Source: Rhizaria sp. SCN 62-66 (taxonomy: Eukaryota; Rhizaria, unplaced). Taken from it: 42,522 nt of DNA. The notes under the pieces were generated by a model. It was not told the origin of the DNA. It was given only the letters and a program-made list of their open reading frames with translations, and searched no databases. Shown piece by piece: positions 9,901-22,594 of this stretch. The position numbers and the translations under genes are program-made. The stretch is from the NCBI GenBank assembly GCA_001724265.1, contig MEDY01000367.1, forward strand, positions 1 to 42,522, given 5' to 3'. The stretch's first letter is position 1. Each line of letters begins with the position of its first letter.

Positions 9901-12900
9901 TGCTATCGCACTCAGCGCGCAACAGCAACAACAGAAACGGCAACGCCGTGCAGCGCCGGGGCAATAACAACGCTGTTGTTGGGCAGCCGCGCCACGGCCA
10001 GAACCAGCAGCAGACGCGGGCTAACAACGCGGCCGGCAACGGCAACGGCAGCGGTGCGGCTGTGAGCACGCGGTTCGGCAACGTGACCGACTCGAGCACC
10101 GTCGTCCGCCGCGCCCGGCTCCGGCCCTCGCAGGCCGGGCTCGCGCAGGAGCAGGGCAAGAAGACTCAGTCTCAGGCCCAACAGGGCCAGGGACCACTGG
10201 CGCCCCCGCATCCGGTCCCCGAGCCCAGTCAACCCAACGCCAGTACTGATGCTGACGGCGCTGGCAACACGGACGGGGACGGGAATGCTGTGAACAGTGA
10301 CGCCGACGCCTACAGCGAGGCCGAGGCCGAGGCGGGGGTCGTTGACCTCAACGCCTACTCGTACACCGGCACCGGCAACGACTATATCAACGGTAGCAAC
10401 AACAACAACAGCAACAACGATGAAAGCGCGAACACGGTTGACTTTAACGCTGATGAGCCGTTCATGAATGCGAATAACGAGACTGCTAATGGTGGTGGTG
10501 ATGTCGTTGACTTTGACCTCAACAGCCTGATGAACTTCACCAACGACGTCAACAACGCCGCCGTTAACAACAACTCCACTGGCGGTGGCTTTGACATCGA
10601 CCTCGATTTCTTCTCGAATAGCAACAACGCCAACGCAACGGCGACTGCAAACCCTGTTGCTGCTGTTGCTGCTGCTGCTGACGATCTGCCGATCGCCTCA
10701 GACCTCTCTGTCTCTGAGGTCGATTTCGGTCTGGCCCCGGCCCCCGAGCTCCGCATCGACGACTCTGAGCACTCGCCTGTGGAGCCCGCGGCGGCGGCGA
10801 CTGGCGCGCTGCCTCTGGTCGCTGAGAACACTGCGGAGGTCGCTGCGCCCTTTGCTGACGTGTCACTGGGCTCCCAGCCCGCCACGGCGATCCCTCTGGT
10901 CGACGTCTCTCTGGCGGATATTCCTCTGGCTGATGGTCCCATCGTCGATGTTCCCATTGTCGATGTGCCTATTATTGACGTGCCTATTGTCGATGTGCCT
11001 GTTGTCGATGTGCCTCTGGGCGCTGAGTCCTTGGCTGACGTCCCCCTTGACTCCGACTTCCAGTCCCAGTCTCAGTCACTTTCACATGCCCAGGCCCAGG
11101 CCCAGTCAGACTACGCGACGACCCCCGTGGCCGCTGCTGCGCTTGCACCAGAGCACGAGCAGGAGCAGGAGCAAGAGCAGGATCAGTGGCAGCACATCAA
11201 CGCCGAGGCCGAGGTCGATGCCGAGCCGCCGCTGCAGTACGCGACTGTGATGTCACCCACCTCGAGCGTCGGGCTGGGCTTCGACCTGGGCAGCCGCGGC
11301 GACGGCGACGGCGGCGGCGACGGCGACGCGCACGACGCAATGGAGGTGGAGCTGGCCGGCACAGAGCTGGACCACAGCCACATCAGCAACAACAACAACA
11401 ATGCTGCTGTCTCGGCGGCGGCTGCGACTGCTCACGGTCACTCTGCCCACGGTCGCAATGACCACAGTCGCTACGTCAGTCAGGAGAACGCGCACGGGCT
11501 GGAGCTCACCAACCACGGCCTCGGCCCCAACAACAATAACAACAACAACGAGACTGGCGTGAATGACAACAACGGGTACGTCATCGGCGACATTAACGAC
11601 GTCGACCTCAGCAATGTCAGCGCCTCCGTTCCTGTCACAGACGAGCCTGAAGCTGCCCACGGTCACTCCGCGACTACTGCTGATCACACCGTCGCTGGCG
11701 CCGCTGTGGTGACTCGCGGTGGCGGTGGCGGTCCAGACGACTGGGCTGCTGCGGTGCTGAGCAGCTATCCTGAGAACAGCAGCGTCAACAACAGCATGGT
11801 AAGCTACACCGCCGTCCTCCCCGGCCACAGCCAGCACGATAACACCGCAGTGAACAACAACGGCAGCAACAACAACAACGCGGTCAACGTGACTCAGGCG
11901 ACCGCCGCGACCGCCAGCGGCAGCTATAACAACGACGACAGCTACAACTACCACGCTGACCCCGAGCACGACGAGGACTACAACTACACGCAGTACGACG
12001 AGGACGACTCCGCGCTCGTCGACACCACCGCGGCGGCCGCTGCCGCTGCCGCCGCGGGCGGTGATGTGCCGCCGGTGGTGGTGGCCGGGGCCGTTGACGC
12101 CACACGCACCGCGTTCCTGCCGCCCAGTCGCACTGCCACCGCTGTCTCTCCCCAGCCCCTGCCCCAGCCCCAGTCTGGTATGGCGACTGCGGCGACTGCA
12201 GCGCCCACGCAGCAGCAGCAAGGGCAGGTCGGTGCGTTGCAGTTGAGCGACGTGGACCTCAGCGTCACGCCGATCAAGACGCCCGCGGCCAACGCCGTCA
12301 GTGACGTCAGCTTCGGCAACAGCAACTCGTTCGACGAGACGCCCGAAGTGCACATCTTCAGCCCGCATGCCGAGAACACCGGCTACGGCAACGGGACTGT
12401 GAATGACAACGGCGCAGACAACAGTGCGACCGTCACGCCCCGCAGCACGCGCGCGATCAACCACCGCCAGGCGTCGTTCTGGCAGCCGCCCACCGAGGCC
12501 ACGCTCGCCATCCCCACCTCCTCGAGAGGCAGCAACGCGACCAACGCCAACATTACCAGTCCCTACGCGGTGAACAGCAGCGCCCGCGCCTCGCCGGGCG
12601 CCACTACGACGACGCTGTCCGCCCCCGCTCCGCTCACGAGCGCCGCGGCCGCCAACTCCAGCAACAACAACAGCCCCGCGACCGCGACCGGCGCGGCTGC
12701 CGCTGCGACTGCTAGTGCTCGCCCACCGTCTTTGTTCCCCGCGCTGTCCCTCACTGGCACCGGCAACGGCAGTGCGCCAGTGCCGCCGCCGACGATGCGC
12801 AATCGTGCGCCCTCGGTGGTGGCCTCCGCCGTGGGGGCCGCCGCGCGCGCGACGGCGTTCGTGGTCACGGGCCTGCGCCGACGCCTGAGCAGCATCGGCG

Positions 12901-14165
12901 GCCACGGCGGCGGCGCGGGCGACCAGGGCGACCGGGACCTGCTCGCCGCGCCGACCCAGGCCTCGGTCGCGGCCGCAGCCGCGGCGGCGGCGGCGGCTGC
13001 GGCGGCCGCCAAGGACGCCGAGGTGGCCCGTCTGCACACGCTCACGCACACGATGCTGCTGACGCTGACGCGCAACTTGGCGCCGTTCCCCGTCTCGCCC
13101 GTCTGCCCCCGCCCCCCACTATGGGCGGACATGGCGGCCGTGCTGACGGCCGAGGCTGGGCTGGGCCCGCGCATCACGCTGCCCTTCGCGGTCCCTTGGC
13201 TCCCCCACGTCGGCGGCGGCCGCATCGGCGGGCTGGGTCAGGGCTGCGGCGTTGCAGCCTCGCGCTTCGCGGCGCTTCTCACTGCGCATACGTGCCACGT
13301 CCGCGTCTTCGCGTGGATGCTCGCCGACCCCAGCTCCAACTCCACCACCAACAGCAACAGCTCGGGCGGTAACAGCGGCGGCGCCAGCGGCGACCAGACT
13401 CGGCGCCAGCGCCAGAGCCAGAGCCGCGTGCCCCGCGCGTCCGAGGTGGCGCGTCGCGTGCGCAGCGGCGTGCCGCGGTCGGTGCTGAACCGCGCGTGCG
13501 CCATGTGTCCCGCGTGTTCCGGCCCGCGCTGCTGCCCGCCCGACCCGGCGACGCTGGCTCCGGCGCCTGCGCTCACCCTCAGTGGCACCGCCGTCGGCGC
13601 TGCTGCTGCGGCCGGCGCTGCTGCCGCCGCCGCCGCTGCTAAGGGCAAGGGCAAGGGCCGCGGCAGCAAACAGCGGAGCGGCTCGCTGTCGCCGACGAGC
13701 GCGGCGATCGCGGCCGCCGCGGCGGCGACACTGGGCCACACGCCGCCGCAGCAGCAGCGGCTGCGGCAGCTGGGCGGCAGCGGGCGCGGCGGCCAGCACA
13801 ACCGCAGCCTCGCGCGCATCCGCCGGCCGGGGCCGAATGGGAGCGACAACCTCGTCGTGCCCGAAGACGAGGACGAGGACGACGACGGCGAGAGCGACGC
13901 GGGCGGCAGTCGCAGTCGCCGCGCTGTGGGCGTCAACGGGGACGAGAAGGCCATTCTCGCGACGCCGTCCAAGTCCGCAGTCAAGACCTCTGTGAAGACG
14001 GGCGCGACGACTGAGCTGAAGCCTGCGAACAGCGACGCCAACTACAACGACGACGTCGACGACGACGCTGACGGTAACGGTAAGTACTCCGACTCCGTGT
14101 CGAGCGACGACTACGACTACAACAGCGACGAAGATGAGGACGTTGACGAGGATGACAGTGACGAA

Positions 14166-14227
<62 letters not shown>

Positions 14228-15890
14228 GTACGCGACTGCCCGCGCCTCCGCCGCCGGCGCGCGGCCCGTGCCGCCGCTGCCGGGCAGCGCGACCGTGGCG
14301 GCATACCTGTCCCTTCATCCGCCCACGCCCTGTTCACGCTCGCTGCGCAGTCCGTCGTCGTCGCCGCTGCACCTGCTCGTGACGGCCTGGGACGAGGTCC
14401 GCGCCTGGGCTGGCGAGGCCAAGGCGGCGGCGCACGTCGTCGCGCTGCTGCAGGCGCAGCGCCACGCGGGTGGCCGCAGCGAGAACGCCGCGACTGCTCT
14501 CATGGTCGAGCGCAACGCCAACATCCTCCGCATCATCCGCAGAAACGACAACGAGCCCCCCGGCGCTCAGGCTCAGGCTCAGTCTGCGTCGAGCGCTGCT
14601 AACGCTTCTGCAGCGGCGAGCCCCCGCGCTCCCAGTGTCGGTGTGTCCCCGCTGACGGTGGCGCCTGTGGTGCCGGTGTCGCCGCGTGTGAGCGCCGACG
14701 CGGTGCGCGTGGCGGCCAACGCGGGCGCCGAGGTCGACGCCGAGCTCGCCGCGGCGGGCTGCGGCAGAGAGCTGCTCGCGCTGGGCATCAAGCCGCACAC
14801 GCTGTTCAAGCTCGTCGACGTGATCAACAACCGCTTGGCCAACGACTCCGGGTATGGCAACAACGTCACCACTGCCGCCAACACCACGGGGATGAAGAAG
14901 AGTGGCTCGAGCTCGACTCTTGTCAACACTGCGGCAAGCTCCTCCCTCGGCACAGCTACCGCAGTGGTGGCGCCCGTTGCTGCGGCGCCCGTTGCTGCGG
15001 CGCCCGTTGCAGTAGTGTTGGGCGCCCCTGGCACGATCGTGGTGCAGAACGTCCAGGCCACGTGGCCCCTGCTCGCTTCCGCGGCTCCCGCCACGGGCAG
15101 CGGCGCTGGCGCCGGCAAGAGCGGCTCTGCGGCCTCCGCGGCCGCGCGCGCGCTGGGCTCGCTGTCACGTTCGCTGTCGCGCGCCTTCTCCACGGCCAGC
15201 TTCGGCGCCGGCGCGGGCGGCCGCACGGTCGACGCCGCGCGCCGCGACGCTCTTGCGGACGCCGCGGCCGAGAACGCCGCCAACGCCGACGGGACGCACA
15301 GTGTGCAGCTCGTCGTTGTCGCGACGGCGCCCACGGTCAACGTCAACGCCAACGGGCGCAGCAACAACAACAACACCAATGGCGCCAAGCGGCGCAACGG
15401 CGGCGGTGCTAACCCCGGGTCGAGCTCCCTGCGCAAGCTTCTGCTTGGCAACATCGGCAACATCGGCAGCAGCGGCAGCAAGGGCAAGCGGAGCAGCGCC
15501 GCAGTGCCGCTGTTCCGCGGCTTGACATTAGCACTGCCCACGGGCTCGCTGACGCTGGTGCTGGGCAGCGTGGGCGCGGGCAAGTCGTCGCTGTTGATGC
15601 TCATCATGAAGGAGATGGAGGTCGAGGCCAGCAGCGCAAACGCCAACATCAACGCCAACGCCGCCAACTCTAAGTCCGCCGCCAGTGCGTCTGCGAGCGC
15701 TCGTGCCAGTGCCAGTGCCAGTGCCAGCGTGAATGCGATGCTGGCCCCGTCTGGCACGGTCGCGGTCGGCGGCAAGATCGCCTTCGTGTCGCAGCAGCCC
15801 TGGGTGATGTCGGGCACCGTCTTCGACAACATTACCATGGGCCGTATGTGGGACGAAGGCTCCGCCTCCGCGCCAGAGCCCGAGCCCTTA

Positions 15891-15942
<52 letters not shown>

Positions 15943-18900
15943 TTAGTGACAGCAGCAGCACGAGTGACAACGCCTCCATTGGAGCTAGCTCGACGAGCGA
16001 CGCGAACTCGTCCCCAGACCGCGCTCACGCGACGCCTGCTGCCACTGCTTCTACGGCTGCTGCGGCGGCAACGCTCGCCGCCGTCTCCGTGCCCGCGGCG
16101 CCCGCGCCCGCGCCCCGCGACTGGCACCTGTCGGGCCGGCGCCGCGGCGGCCCCCTATGGCTCGCGCGCGTGCTGCGCGCCTGCATGCTCGAGACCGATC
16201 TGGCCGCCATGCCCTCCGGCCTGCTTACCGAGATCGGCGACAAGGGCGTCACGCTTTCGGGCGGCCAGCGCGCGCGCGTGGCGCTGGCGCGCGCGCTCTA
16301 CAGCGACCCCGACGTGCTGCTGCTCGACGACCCGCTCTCGGCGGTGGACCCGGCCACTGCGCGCGCGCTCGTCAACAACCTCTTCGGCGGCGCGCCGCTC
16401 ACGCTCGAGCAGCTCTCCGCCAACGTCAAGACCGCCGCGGCGAACGGCGAGAGCGCGGCGCGTGGCAACGGTGTCGGTGTCGGCGCTGCGGTGCGCGGCG
16501 GGCTGTGCGCGGGTATGACCGTTGTGATGGCCACGCATCAGTGCCAGTTCCTCTCGGCCGCGGACAAGGTGCTTTGGCTGCGCGGCGCGCACCACCACGC
16601 GCGCGACGTTGCGCCCTACACCGCCGCCGTCGCCGCGGCGCACCACGCGCTCAGCCACCACGGCCACGGCCACGGTCAGAACACCCGTGCGTCGCCGTCT
16701 CCGACGCTGAATCTGTCTCCGTCGCCCAGCCCCGTACCGTCGCCGTCGCCCTCACCGGGGCCCGACAGCGGCGACAACAGCGGCGCCGCCGCGGCCGCTG
16801 CGGCGACTGCGGCGCAGACTGGCAAGAGTCGCCGCGGACACCACCCCCACGGGGGGCAGCGGCGCGGCAGCACCGTGGGCGGCCCCTTAGACGGTGTAAG
16901 TGCTCTCGCGCTGGACGGCGTGCGGTGGTCCACGCCCGCGACGGCGCGGTCCGTCGTCGTCGCCGGCTCGCCCGCCGCCTTCTTCTCCCTCGCGCACGCC
17001 GACAACAACAACAACAGCAGCGGCAACGGCAGCAGTAGCAGCTTGGCGCTGGTGGCTGCAACCTCTCGGTCTGATGTAAGTGCCCGCGCGCATGTAAGTG
17101 CCGCGGTGAACGAGCTCCGCGCGGGCGCCGCTCTGGCGGGGGCCGCGGTGGCGAGCGAGTTCTCCCAGTTCCTCCGCGCAGGTAGCCACGGAGACGAAGA
17201 GGAAGAACAGGAGCAGGAGGCCGGCGGTGACATCAGCAACAGCAAGACCAAGGCTAAGGATGGCAATGAAGAGGAAGAGGAAGAAGACGAGGACGGAGAC
17301 GGTAAGAGCAAGGCGATTGTCCTTGCCTCTGCCACGGCCTCGCCCCCCACGTCCCCCGTCCCCGCCTCCGCCGCCGCTGCCGCTGTTGTTATGGTGTCGT
17401 CGGCCGCCGAGTACGTCGTGGCTGCGATGCTCAAGGTGACCGTGCCGCGCCTGCGCGCGCTGCGCACCAAGTACACCGCGGCCGTCACCAACGACTTCGC
17501 CACGCTCACCGCCATCGGCGCCGTCTCCCCCTACCCGCCCTCGCTCTACGCCAGCTCCAGCGCTACCGGTGCGAACAGCGGTGCGAGCGGGGACACGTCG
17601 CGCGTGCAGACGATGCTGCGGTCCGAGTCTGCCGACCGCGCCAAGGGCTCGGTGTCCAAGGCCGTGTACATGTCCTACGCGCTCACGATGGGCGGGCTGG
17701 CTGTCGTGCTGCCGATGCTCGTGCTCGCCATGCTCTCGCAGAGCATGATCGTGCTCACCGACTGGTGGCTCTCCAAGTGGGTCGCCTACGAGGAGGAGAT
17801 CTACGCGCAAAACGGCGTCGGGTCCACCGACGGTGGCGCCGGTCGCAACAGCTATAGCAACTGTGTCGTGTACGAGGAGGACGACGCGATCACCACCGGT
17901 GTGACTCCGGCGGCGAGTGCGAGTGCCGCCACTCCTGCTTTGTCTTCGTCGTCGTCTTCGTTGTCGTCTTCGTCGTCGTGGCTGAATGGTCTTGGCGGCT
18001 TAGGTTCCTCCGGCGGCCTCACTTCCGTCGGCCTCATGTCCGACACGGGTGTCATGGCCTATACGTACGTCCATCCCAGTACCTCGCGCGACGGTATCTC
18101 CACGGCAAACGCGGCCCGCAACAGCAATATCGCGTGCGCTCGGAGTCGCAACAGCTCGAGCCAGACAGCTGCCATTGCCGGCAGCGTCCTCGGCCTCGGC
18201 TCCTCCGCCGCTGCTGCGTTGTCGGCCAAGCCTGCCGCGATTGGTGCGACTGCGGGCCTCGGCGCAACCGCCGGCGCCGACATGTCGTTCGACTACCACG
18301 CTGGACTCTACATGCTCTTCGGCCTCCTCTGCTTCCCGCTCGCGTTTGTCCGCGCTTACGCCTGGCTCTCGCGCTGCATCAAGGTGCGTTTAATATATTA
18401 TCATGCTGGTGCTTTTAACACTCTCTCATTTTGAATTGAACTCGCATATTTCGTCTTATACGTGCTCATATTATCATATGTCCGTGTTGTAATTTGTTTG
18501 TCTCAGGTCGCCCGCGCGTTCCACGATGCGATGCTGGCCCGCGTGCTGCGCGCGCGCCTGTCCTGGCTCGAAGCCACCCCGGCAGGCCAGATCCTGAACC
18601 GCTTCGCCGGCGACCTCGGTCAGATGGACGAGGTGCTGCCGACGCTCATTACGGACCTGGTGCAAACGTCGCTCATGATTGTGGGTACGCTCGTCCTCGT
18701 CGGACTCGCGAACCCGTACGTGCTGCTGCTGCTCATCCCGCTGTCGTACTTCTTCCTCAAGCTGCGCGCGCGCTACATCCTGGCCTCGCAGCAGATCAAG
18801 CGGCTCGACTCGATCTCCAAGGCGCCGTTGCACTCGCTCATGTCGGCCACGCTCGACGGACTCATGACTGTGCGTGGCACGCCCGACCTTTCTCTCGTGT

Positions 18901-20870
18901 TCCACGGTCGCTTCATTCTCGCCATGCGCAGCTCCATGCGCGTCTACGCCGTCATGACCACCGTCGTCCGCTGGTTCGGCATGCGGCTTGACTTGCTGTC
19001 GGCCAGCTTCATCTCCGCGACCGCGCTGTCGGCCGTGGGGCTCATGACGGCCGGCCTCGTCGACTCCGTGTCGATCGGCCTCGCGCTGACATACGTGTTG
19101 CAGCTGCTCGGCATCTTCCAGTGGTGCATCCGCCTCACGGCCGACATCGAGAACGCCATGACGTCGGTCGAGCGCGTGCACTCGCTCACGGGTCCCGCGG
19201 TCCCGGTTGAGGCCGCCGCCAAGGTTGCGCCGCTGCCGGAAACCCGCTCGCAGCTCCGGCTGCAGTGCCCAGGCTGGGACGAGAGCCAGTATCCCGTTTC
19301 TTCCGTCTCTGCCTCTCGTCGGGGCGGTAATGGCACCAAGCGGCTCGCCAACGCGCAGGGCCACCGCAACACGCCGCACTCCGTCACGATCAACACCGAC
19401 GCCAACACCGTCATCGCCGCCAACGGCGCTGTCGCCAACGCCAGTGCGAGTTCGTCGTCTGTGTGGCCGCCGTCGCGCGGGCGGCTTGACTTCGTGCGCG
19501 CGACGCTGCGGTACCTGCCGCCGCCGCACCCTGCCGGGCTGGACCAAGTGACTGTGAGCATCCCCGCCGGCGCCAAGGTCGGCATCGTCGGCCGCACGGG
19601 CTCGGGCAAGTCGACGCTGCTCAACGCGCTGTTCCGCCTGGTCGAGCTCGACGGCTTCGAGTACCCGCCCGACCCCGCCGCGGCCGCCAACGCCTCGGGC
19701 GCCGCCATCCCCGACCTCTCGATGGGCTCCGCGGGTGCAAACGGCGGCAAGAATGCGGCTGGCGCGGCGGTGAGCGCTGTGGGCAACGCGTCGCTGGCGG
19801 CGCAGATGGACGCGGCGGACCGCGGTGCGCTTCTCATCGACGGCGTCGACGTGTCCACGGTCGGGCTCGACGACCTGCGGCGCGCGCTGGCCGTGATCCC
19901 GCAGGAGCCCACGCTCTTCTCAGGCACCATCCGCAGCAATTTGGACCCGTTCGGCGAGTGCGACGATGCGACGCTCGTCACCGCGCTCAAGCATGCACAG
20001 CTCTACGACGCCTTCTTCGACTCCAACAACAACGATGGAAGCAGCAGCAGCAGCAGCAGCAGTGGCGTTCATCTCTTGACGAGCGGGCTCACTTCCCTCG
20101 TCTCACCGCGCCCCGCTCCCGCCGCGCCCAACGGTAACAAGAGCGCCGCCACCTCTGGGGCTGCCGGTGGCAAGTACGAGAAGCGCGGTCTGGAGACGCC
20201 GGTAGCGGACGGCGGAAGCAACCTGTCGATCGGCCAGCGTCAGCTGCTTTGCCTTGCGCGCGCGCTCGCCCGCCCCGCGCCGCCCGGCACGAACTCGACC
20301 CCGGCATCGAGCTTCGAGGCGGCCCCGGCGGGCCCGCGCATCCTGGTGCTGGACGAGGCGACGGCCAACGTCGACTACGCGACGGACGCGCTAGTGCAGC
20401 GCGTCGTGCGCGAGCAGTTCGCGGACCGCACGGTGATCGTCGTCGCGCACCGCATCGCGACCGTGATTGATTCGGACCTCATCATTGTCATGGACAAGGG
20501 CTGCGTCGCGCAGGTCGGCGCGCCCTGGGAGCTGCTCACGCGTCAGCCCGACGGCCTGTTCGCCAAGATCGTCGACTCGGCCGGCGCGCATGCGCTGCGC
20601 GGACTCGCCAGGGACGCGTACGCGCGCAAGCACGGCGACGACGCCACTGCAGCGCTTGCGAACGCCCTCCCCGCTGCCCACAACGGCGGCAGCGGCAACG
20701 GCAAGAGTAACGGCGCCGCGGCGAGCGCGAACAACAACAGTAGCAGCAGCAATAATCACGGCAACAGCCAAAACGGCGGCAGTGTGAGGGGCGTGGGCGC
20801 AGGCGTGACGCTGGGCCGGTACCAGTACAAGCCTTCTTCCGACACCGGGGCTGCTGCGAAGCGCGCGTAA
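6971..20870 (+). CDS. ABCC: giant ABCC/MRP-type ABC transporter (3 exons)
   Basis: Exons 6971-8788, 8979-18383 and 18507-20870 join in phase to about 4,528 residues; ordinary ABCC proteins have about 1,300-1,600. ATG 6971 is the first in-frame ATG. Order: N-terminal ABCC motif [20 protein letters not shown] (about 50); TMD1 (about 437-773); a low-complexity linker of about 1,850 residues; NBD1 with Walker [10 protein letters not shown] (about 2,802), signature [14 protein letters not shown] (about 3,031), Walker [14 protein letters not shown] and H-loop MATHQ; a 350-residue linker; TMD2 (from about 3,493) with a 170-residue insert after its first helix; NBD2 with Walker [10 protein letters not shown] (about 4,102), signature LSIGQRQ and Walker [13 protein letters not shown] with catalytic Glu. 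NBD1 has Asp where NBD2 has Glu, the usual ABCC asymmetry with one degenerate ATP site. It is presumably an ATP-driven exporter at the plasma membrane or a vacuole; the substrate cannot be read from sequence. No TMD0 is seen. The stop is TAA. The symbol is family level only. Confidence 0.92.
8789..8978 (+). other. ABC transporter intron 1
   Basis: Phase-0 intron of 190 nt, donor GTACGC and acceptor TTCAG after a T/C-rich tract. It falls inside TMD1 and joins ...LLLVGQ to [10 protein letters not shown], restoring a helical hairpin typical of ABCC TMD1. Confidence 0.93.
10938..11012 (+). repeat. five tandem 15-bp units encoding P-(I/V)-(V/I)-D-V
   Basis: Five consecutive 15-bp units encode [20 protein letters not shown] and PVVDV, flanked by decayed copies ([13 protein letters not shown] before, LADVPL after). 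Synonymous third-base differences between units show they are not a very recent slippage product. Confidence 0.9.
14166..14225 (+). repeat. (GAC)20 poly-Asp tract in the ABC linker
   Basis: Sixty bases of uninterrupted GAC encode 20 Asp, at the end of a longer D/E-rich region starting near 14050. Such a pure trinucleotide run is prone to length change. Confidence 0.95.
15891..15941 (+). repeat. (AGCAAC)n hexamer encoding Ser-Asn repeats inside NBD1
   Basis: About eight copies of AGCAAC encode alternating Ser and Asn. The run lies between the NBD1 segment NITMGRMWD and the conserved region leading to LSGGQ, so it expands a loop within the nucleotide-binding domain itself. Confidence 0.9.
18384..18506 (+). 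other. ABC transporter intron 2
   Basis: Phase-0 intron of 123 nt, donor GTGCGT and acceptor TCTCAG, AT-rich with stop codons in frame. It joins ...YAWLSRCIK to [16 protein letters not shown] within TMD2, where ABCC proteins have the same FHDxMLxxVLRA-type segment. Confidence 0.95.
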
Positions 20871-21780
20871 AGCTCAATCGTGACTGACGGGTCAGCTATA
20901 TCTATTGCCACAAGTCAGTGTTACAGCAGTCATCTCTGCCAAAAGCGCATGATAATGCATCTTTTTCAGACTGGCTGATGACAAACCTGTGGAAACAAAC
21001 ACGATGTGTCGTTGTTTTTGTAGTTGTTTTTCCACATCAGTGACAGATATAGATGAGGGATTGAGTTTTGTCTAATGATATACCGCTACGTCGTGTGTGT
21101 TTTGTTCACTGTATATCTATCCCTTTGTCACTAGGTGTATTTATGCGTCCTTTTGCTTGTTCTTCCTGTTTTAGTATTCTCTCAACAACTTTGTTATTTA
21201 ACCCTGTTTCCTACATACTTTATAAAGGCTCTGTTATTGTCGTTCAAGTGTAATATCAACAATATTAGCACTTGTTAACAACTAATGGGCTTAATTTATC
21301 AATAATACAGTACAAGCTAATGATGATCATCAAAGAACATGGAGCTGTGCAAAAATGACATTGCAGCTCGACACGATCTCGACAAAAATAGTTTGAGAAA
21401 GATCACTGTATTATAAGAATCATTTGACATGTTAAAAGCTAAACTAAGTTTGATGTTTAGGTATCGATGTCGGTTAAGTACGGAGCCACACGTATACTTA
21501 CAGATAAGTAAATGCGGAGTCATTACACAAAGACGTCTTTGTTGTAATGAAGATAATTGTTATTGAGCAAGAGTATATCACCACACAATAAAGAGAAAAT
21601 CGCATTTTTACATCCCGCAGATTACGTGATCAATGACTATCAGTGCATTATGGAAGGAGAGTAAGAGTGAATTGATGGTTGAAGAACACGAGCAGCTCAC
21701 CCATGATTGCCTCTTCGAGTCAGTGTGATGAATATGTCGTTGCTGCTCGTGCTGAACTTATCAGTATCAACAACAGCAGC

Positions 21781-21840
<60 letters not shown>

Positions 21841-22594
21841 AGCGCCAACGTGTGATAACACAGAACAAAGTACATGTTAAAACGTTTGTACAATCCAATC
21901 CAAGAAGAGAATAGGCACGTAAATTCGTAAATTTGACTGGAGAAAAACAAACCGAGACAAAAGACAAAAAGAAAAGAAAAAAAGGATAAAAATCAAACAA
22001 GCATGCATTCAGAGGCAAGATATCACTTCATAACATCACAGAAAAATCCACATTGACGTCCACGAGCTGATTGGGCGACGTGTCTTACAGACGAAATGAC
22101 AACACGGCAGCGCGTAGCACCGGTTCACTGGGATTTGGGTGTGAAATTAACGTTTTTTAATATGAAGTAAGTGACATCCGAACCGAAACAGAGAAAGAAA
22201 TCATTCACGGTGTTCGTGATATAAAAATGAAAAGTGTTCGTGGCTAAAAAATTGTTTTAAAAAAAAAGCCTGCGACAATTAAAAAGGATCAACGATAAAG
22301 GTGTCGTCAGAGCAATTTTAACCACAAACAGAGACCTAGATTATACGAAGATACACTCACAACTGGACGATGAGGATGCATGAAAGTCTGAACACTGAAA
22401 AATACTACGAAGGCAAAATGATTCAAACAATAACACAAAATTCGACAAAATAAATAAAAATAAAAGTGTACATTGTTTTCCAAGCACAAAAAAAATCTCA
22501 AATAAAAGAAACATGAAACGCAATACCAGAATGCACAATACGCATTACTGATCGTGTGATCGTGTGACTCTTGGTATTGATGCTGTAATTGCTG
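20871..22594. other. AT-rich spacer between convergent genes
   Basis: No gene is supported. Composition drops sharply to AT-rich right after the ABC stop at 20870. It holds the 3' flanks of two convergent genes, a long CA microsatellite (21784-21836), A-rich runs near 21960-21990 and 22255-22270, and AATAAA-type strings (for example 21588-21593 on the plus strand; ATTAAA on the minus strand at 22156-22161). The small open frames here look random. Confidence 0.6.
21784..21836. repeat. (AC)n microsatellite, about 26 units
   Basis: An uninterrupted AC/GT dinucleotide tract of about 53 nt. It is probably length-variable between strains and is the only long dinucleotide repeat in the window. Confidence 0.97.

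Larger units (their letters stand above)
9490..15030 (+). other. low-complexity linker between TMD1 and NBD1 of the ABC transporter
   Basis: This part of exon 2 encodes about 1,850 residues of A-, N-, D-, S-, G- and Q-rich sequence with no recognised domain. It stays open in the transporter frame throughout and has the GC-rich third positions of the flanking domains. No AT-rich segment resembling the genome's introns interrupts it. In normal ABCC proteins this junction is a few tens of residues. Whether the whole stretch is translated cannot be proved from sequence. Confidence 0.75.

Noticed and set aside
11253-14318. Long minus-strand open frames opposite the ABC linker
   Set aside because: They mirror GC-rich repeats (poly-Val, poly-Arg) and contain no domain; they are antisense shadows.
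16896-17181. GTAAGT strings at 14080, 16896, 17076 and 17094 as donors of hidden introns in the ABC exon, with an acceptor-like site at 17180-17181
   Set aside because: The intervening DNA is GC-rich like exon, donors do not fit the GTRYGY pattern, and splicing the last three to 17181 would shift the frame.
20871-22594. Small genes or tRNAs in the convergent spacer
   Set aside because: Open frames are short, AT-rich and without motifs; I found no sequence with both tRNA A- and B-box character.
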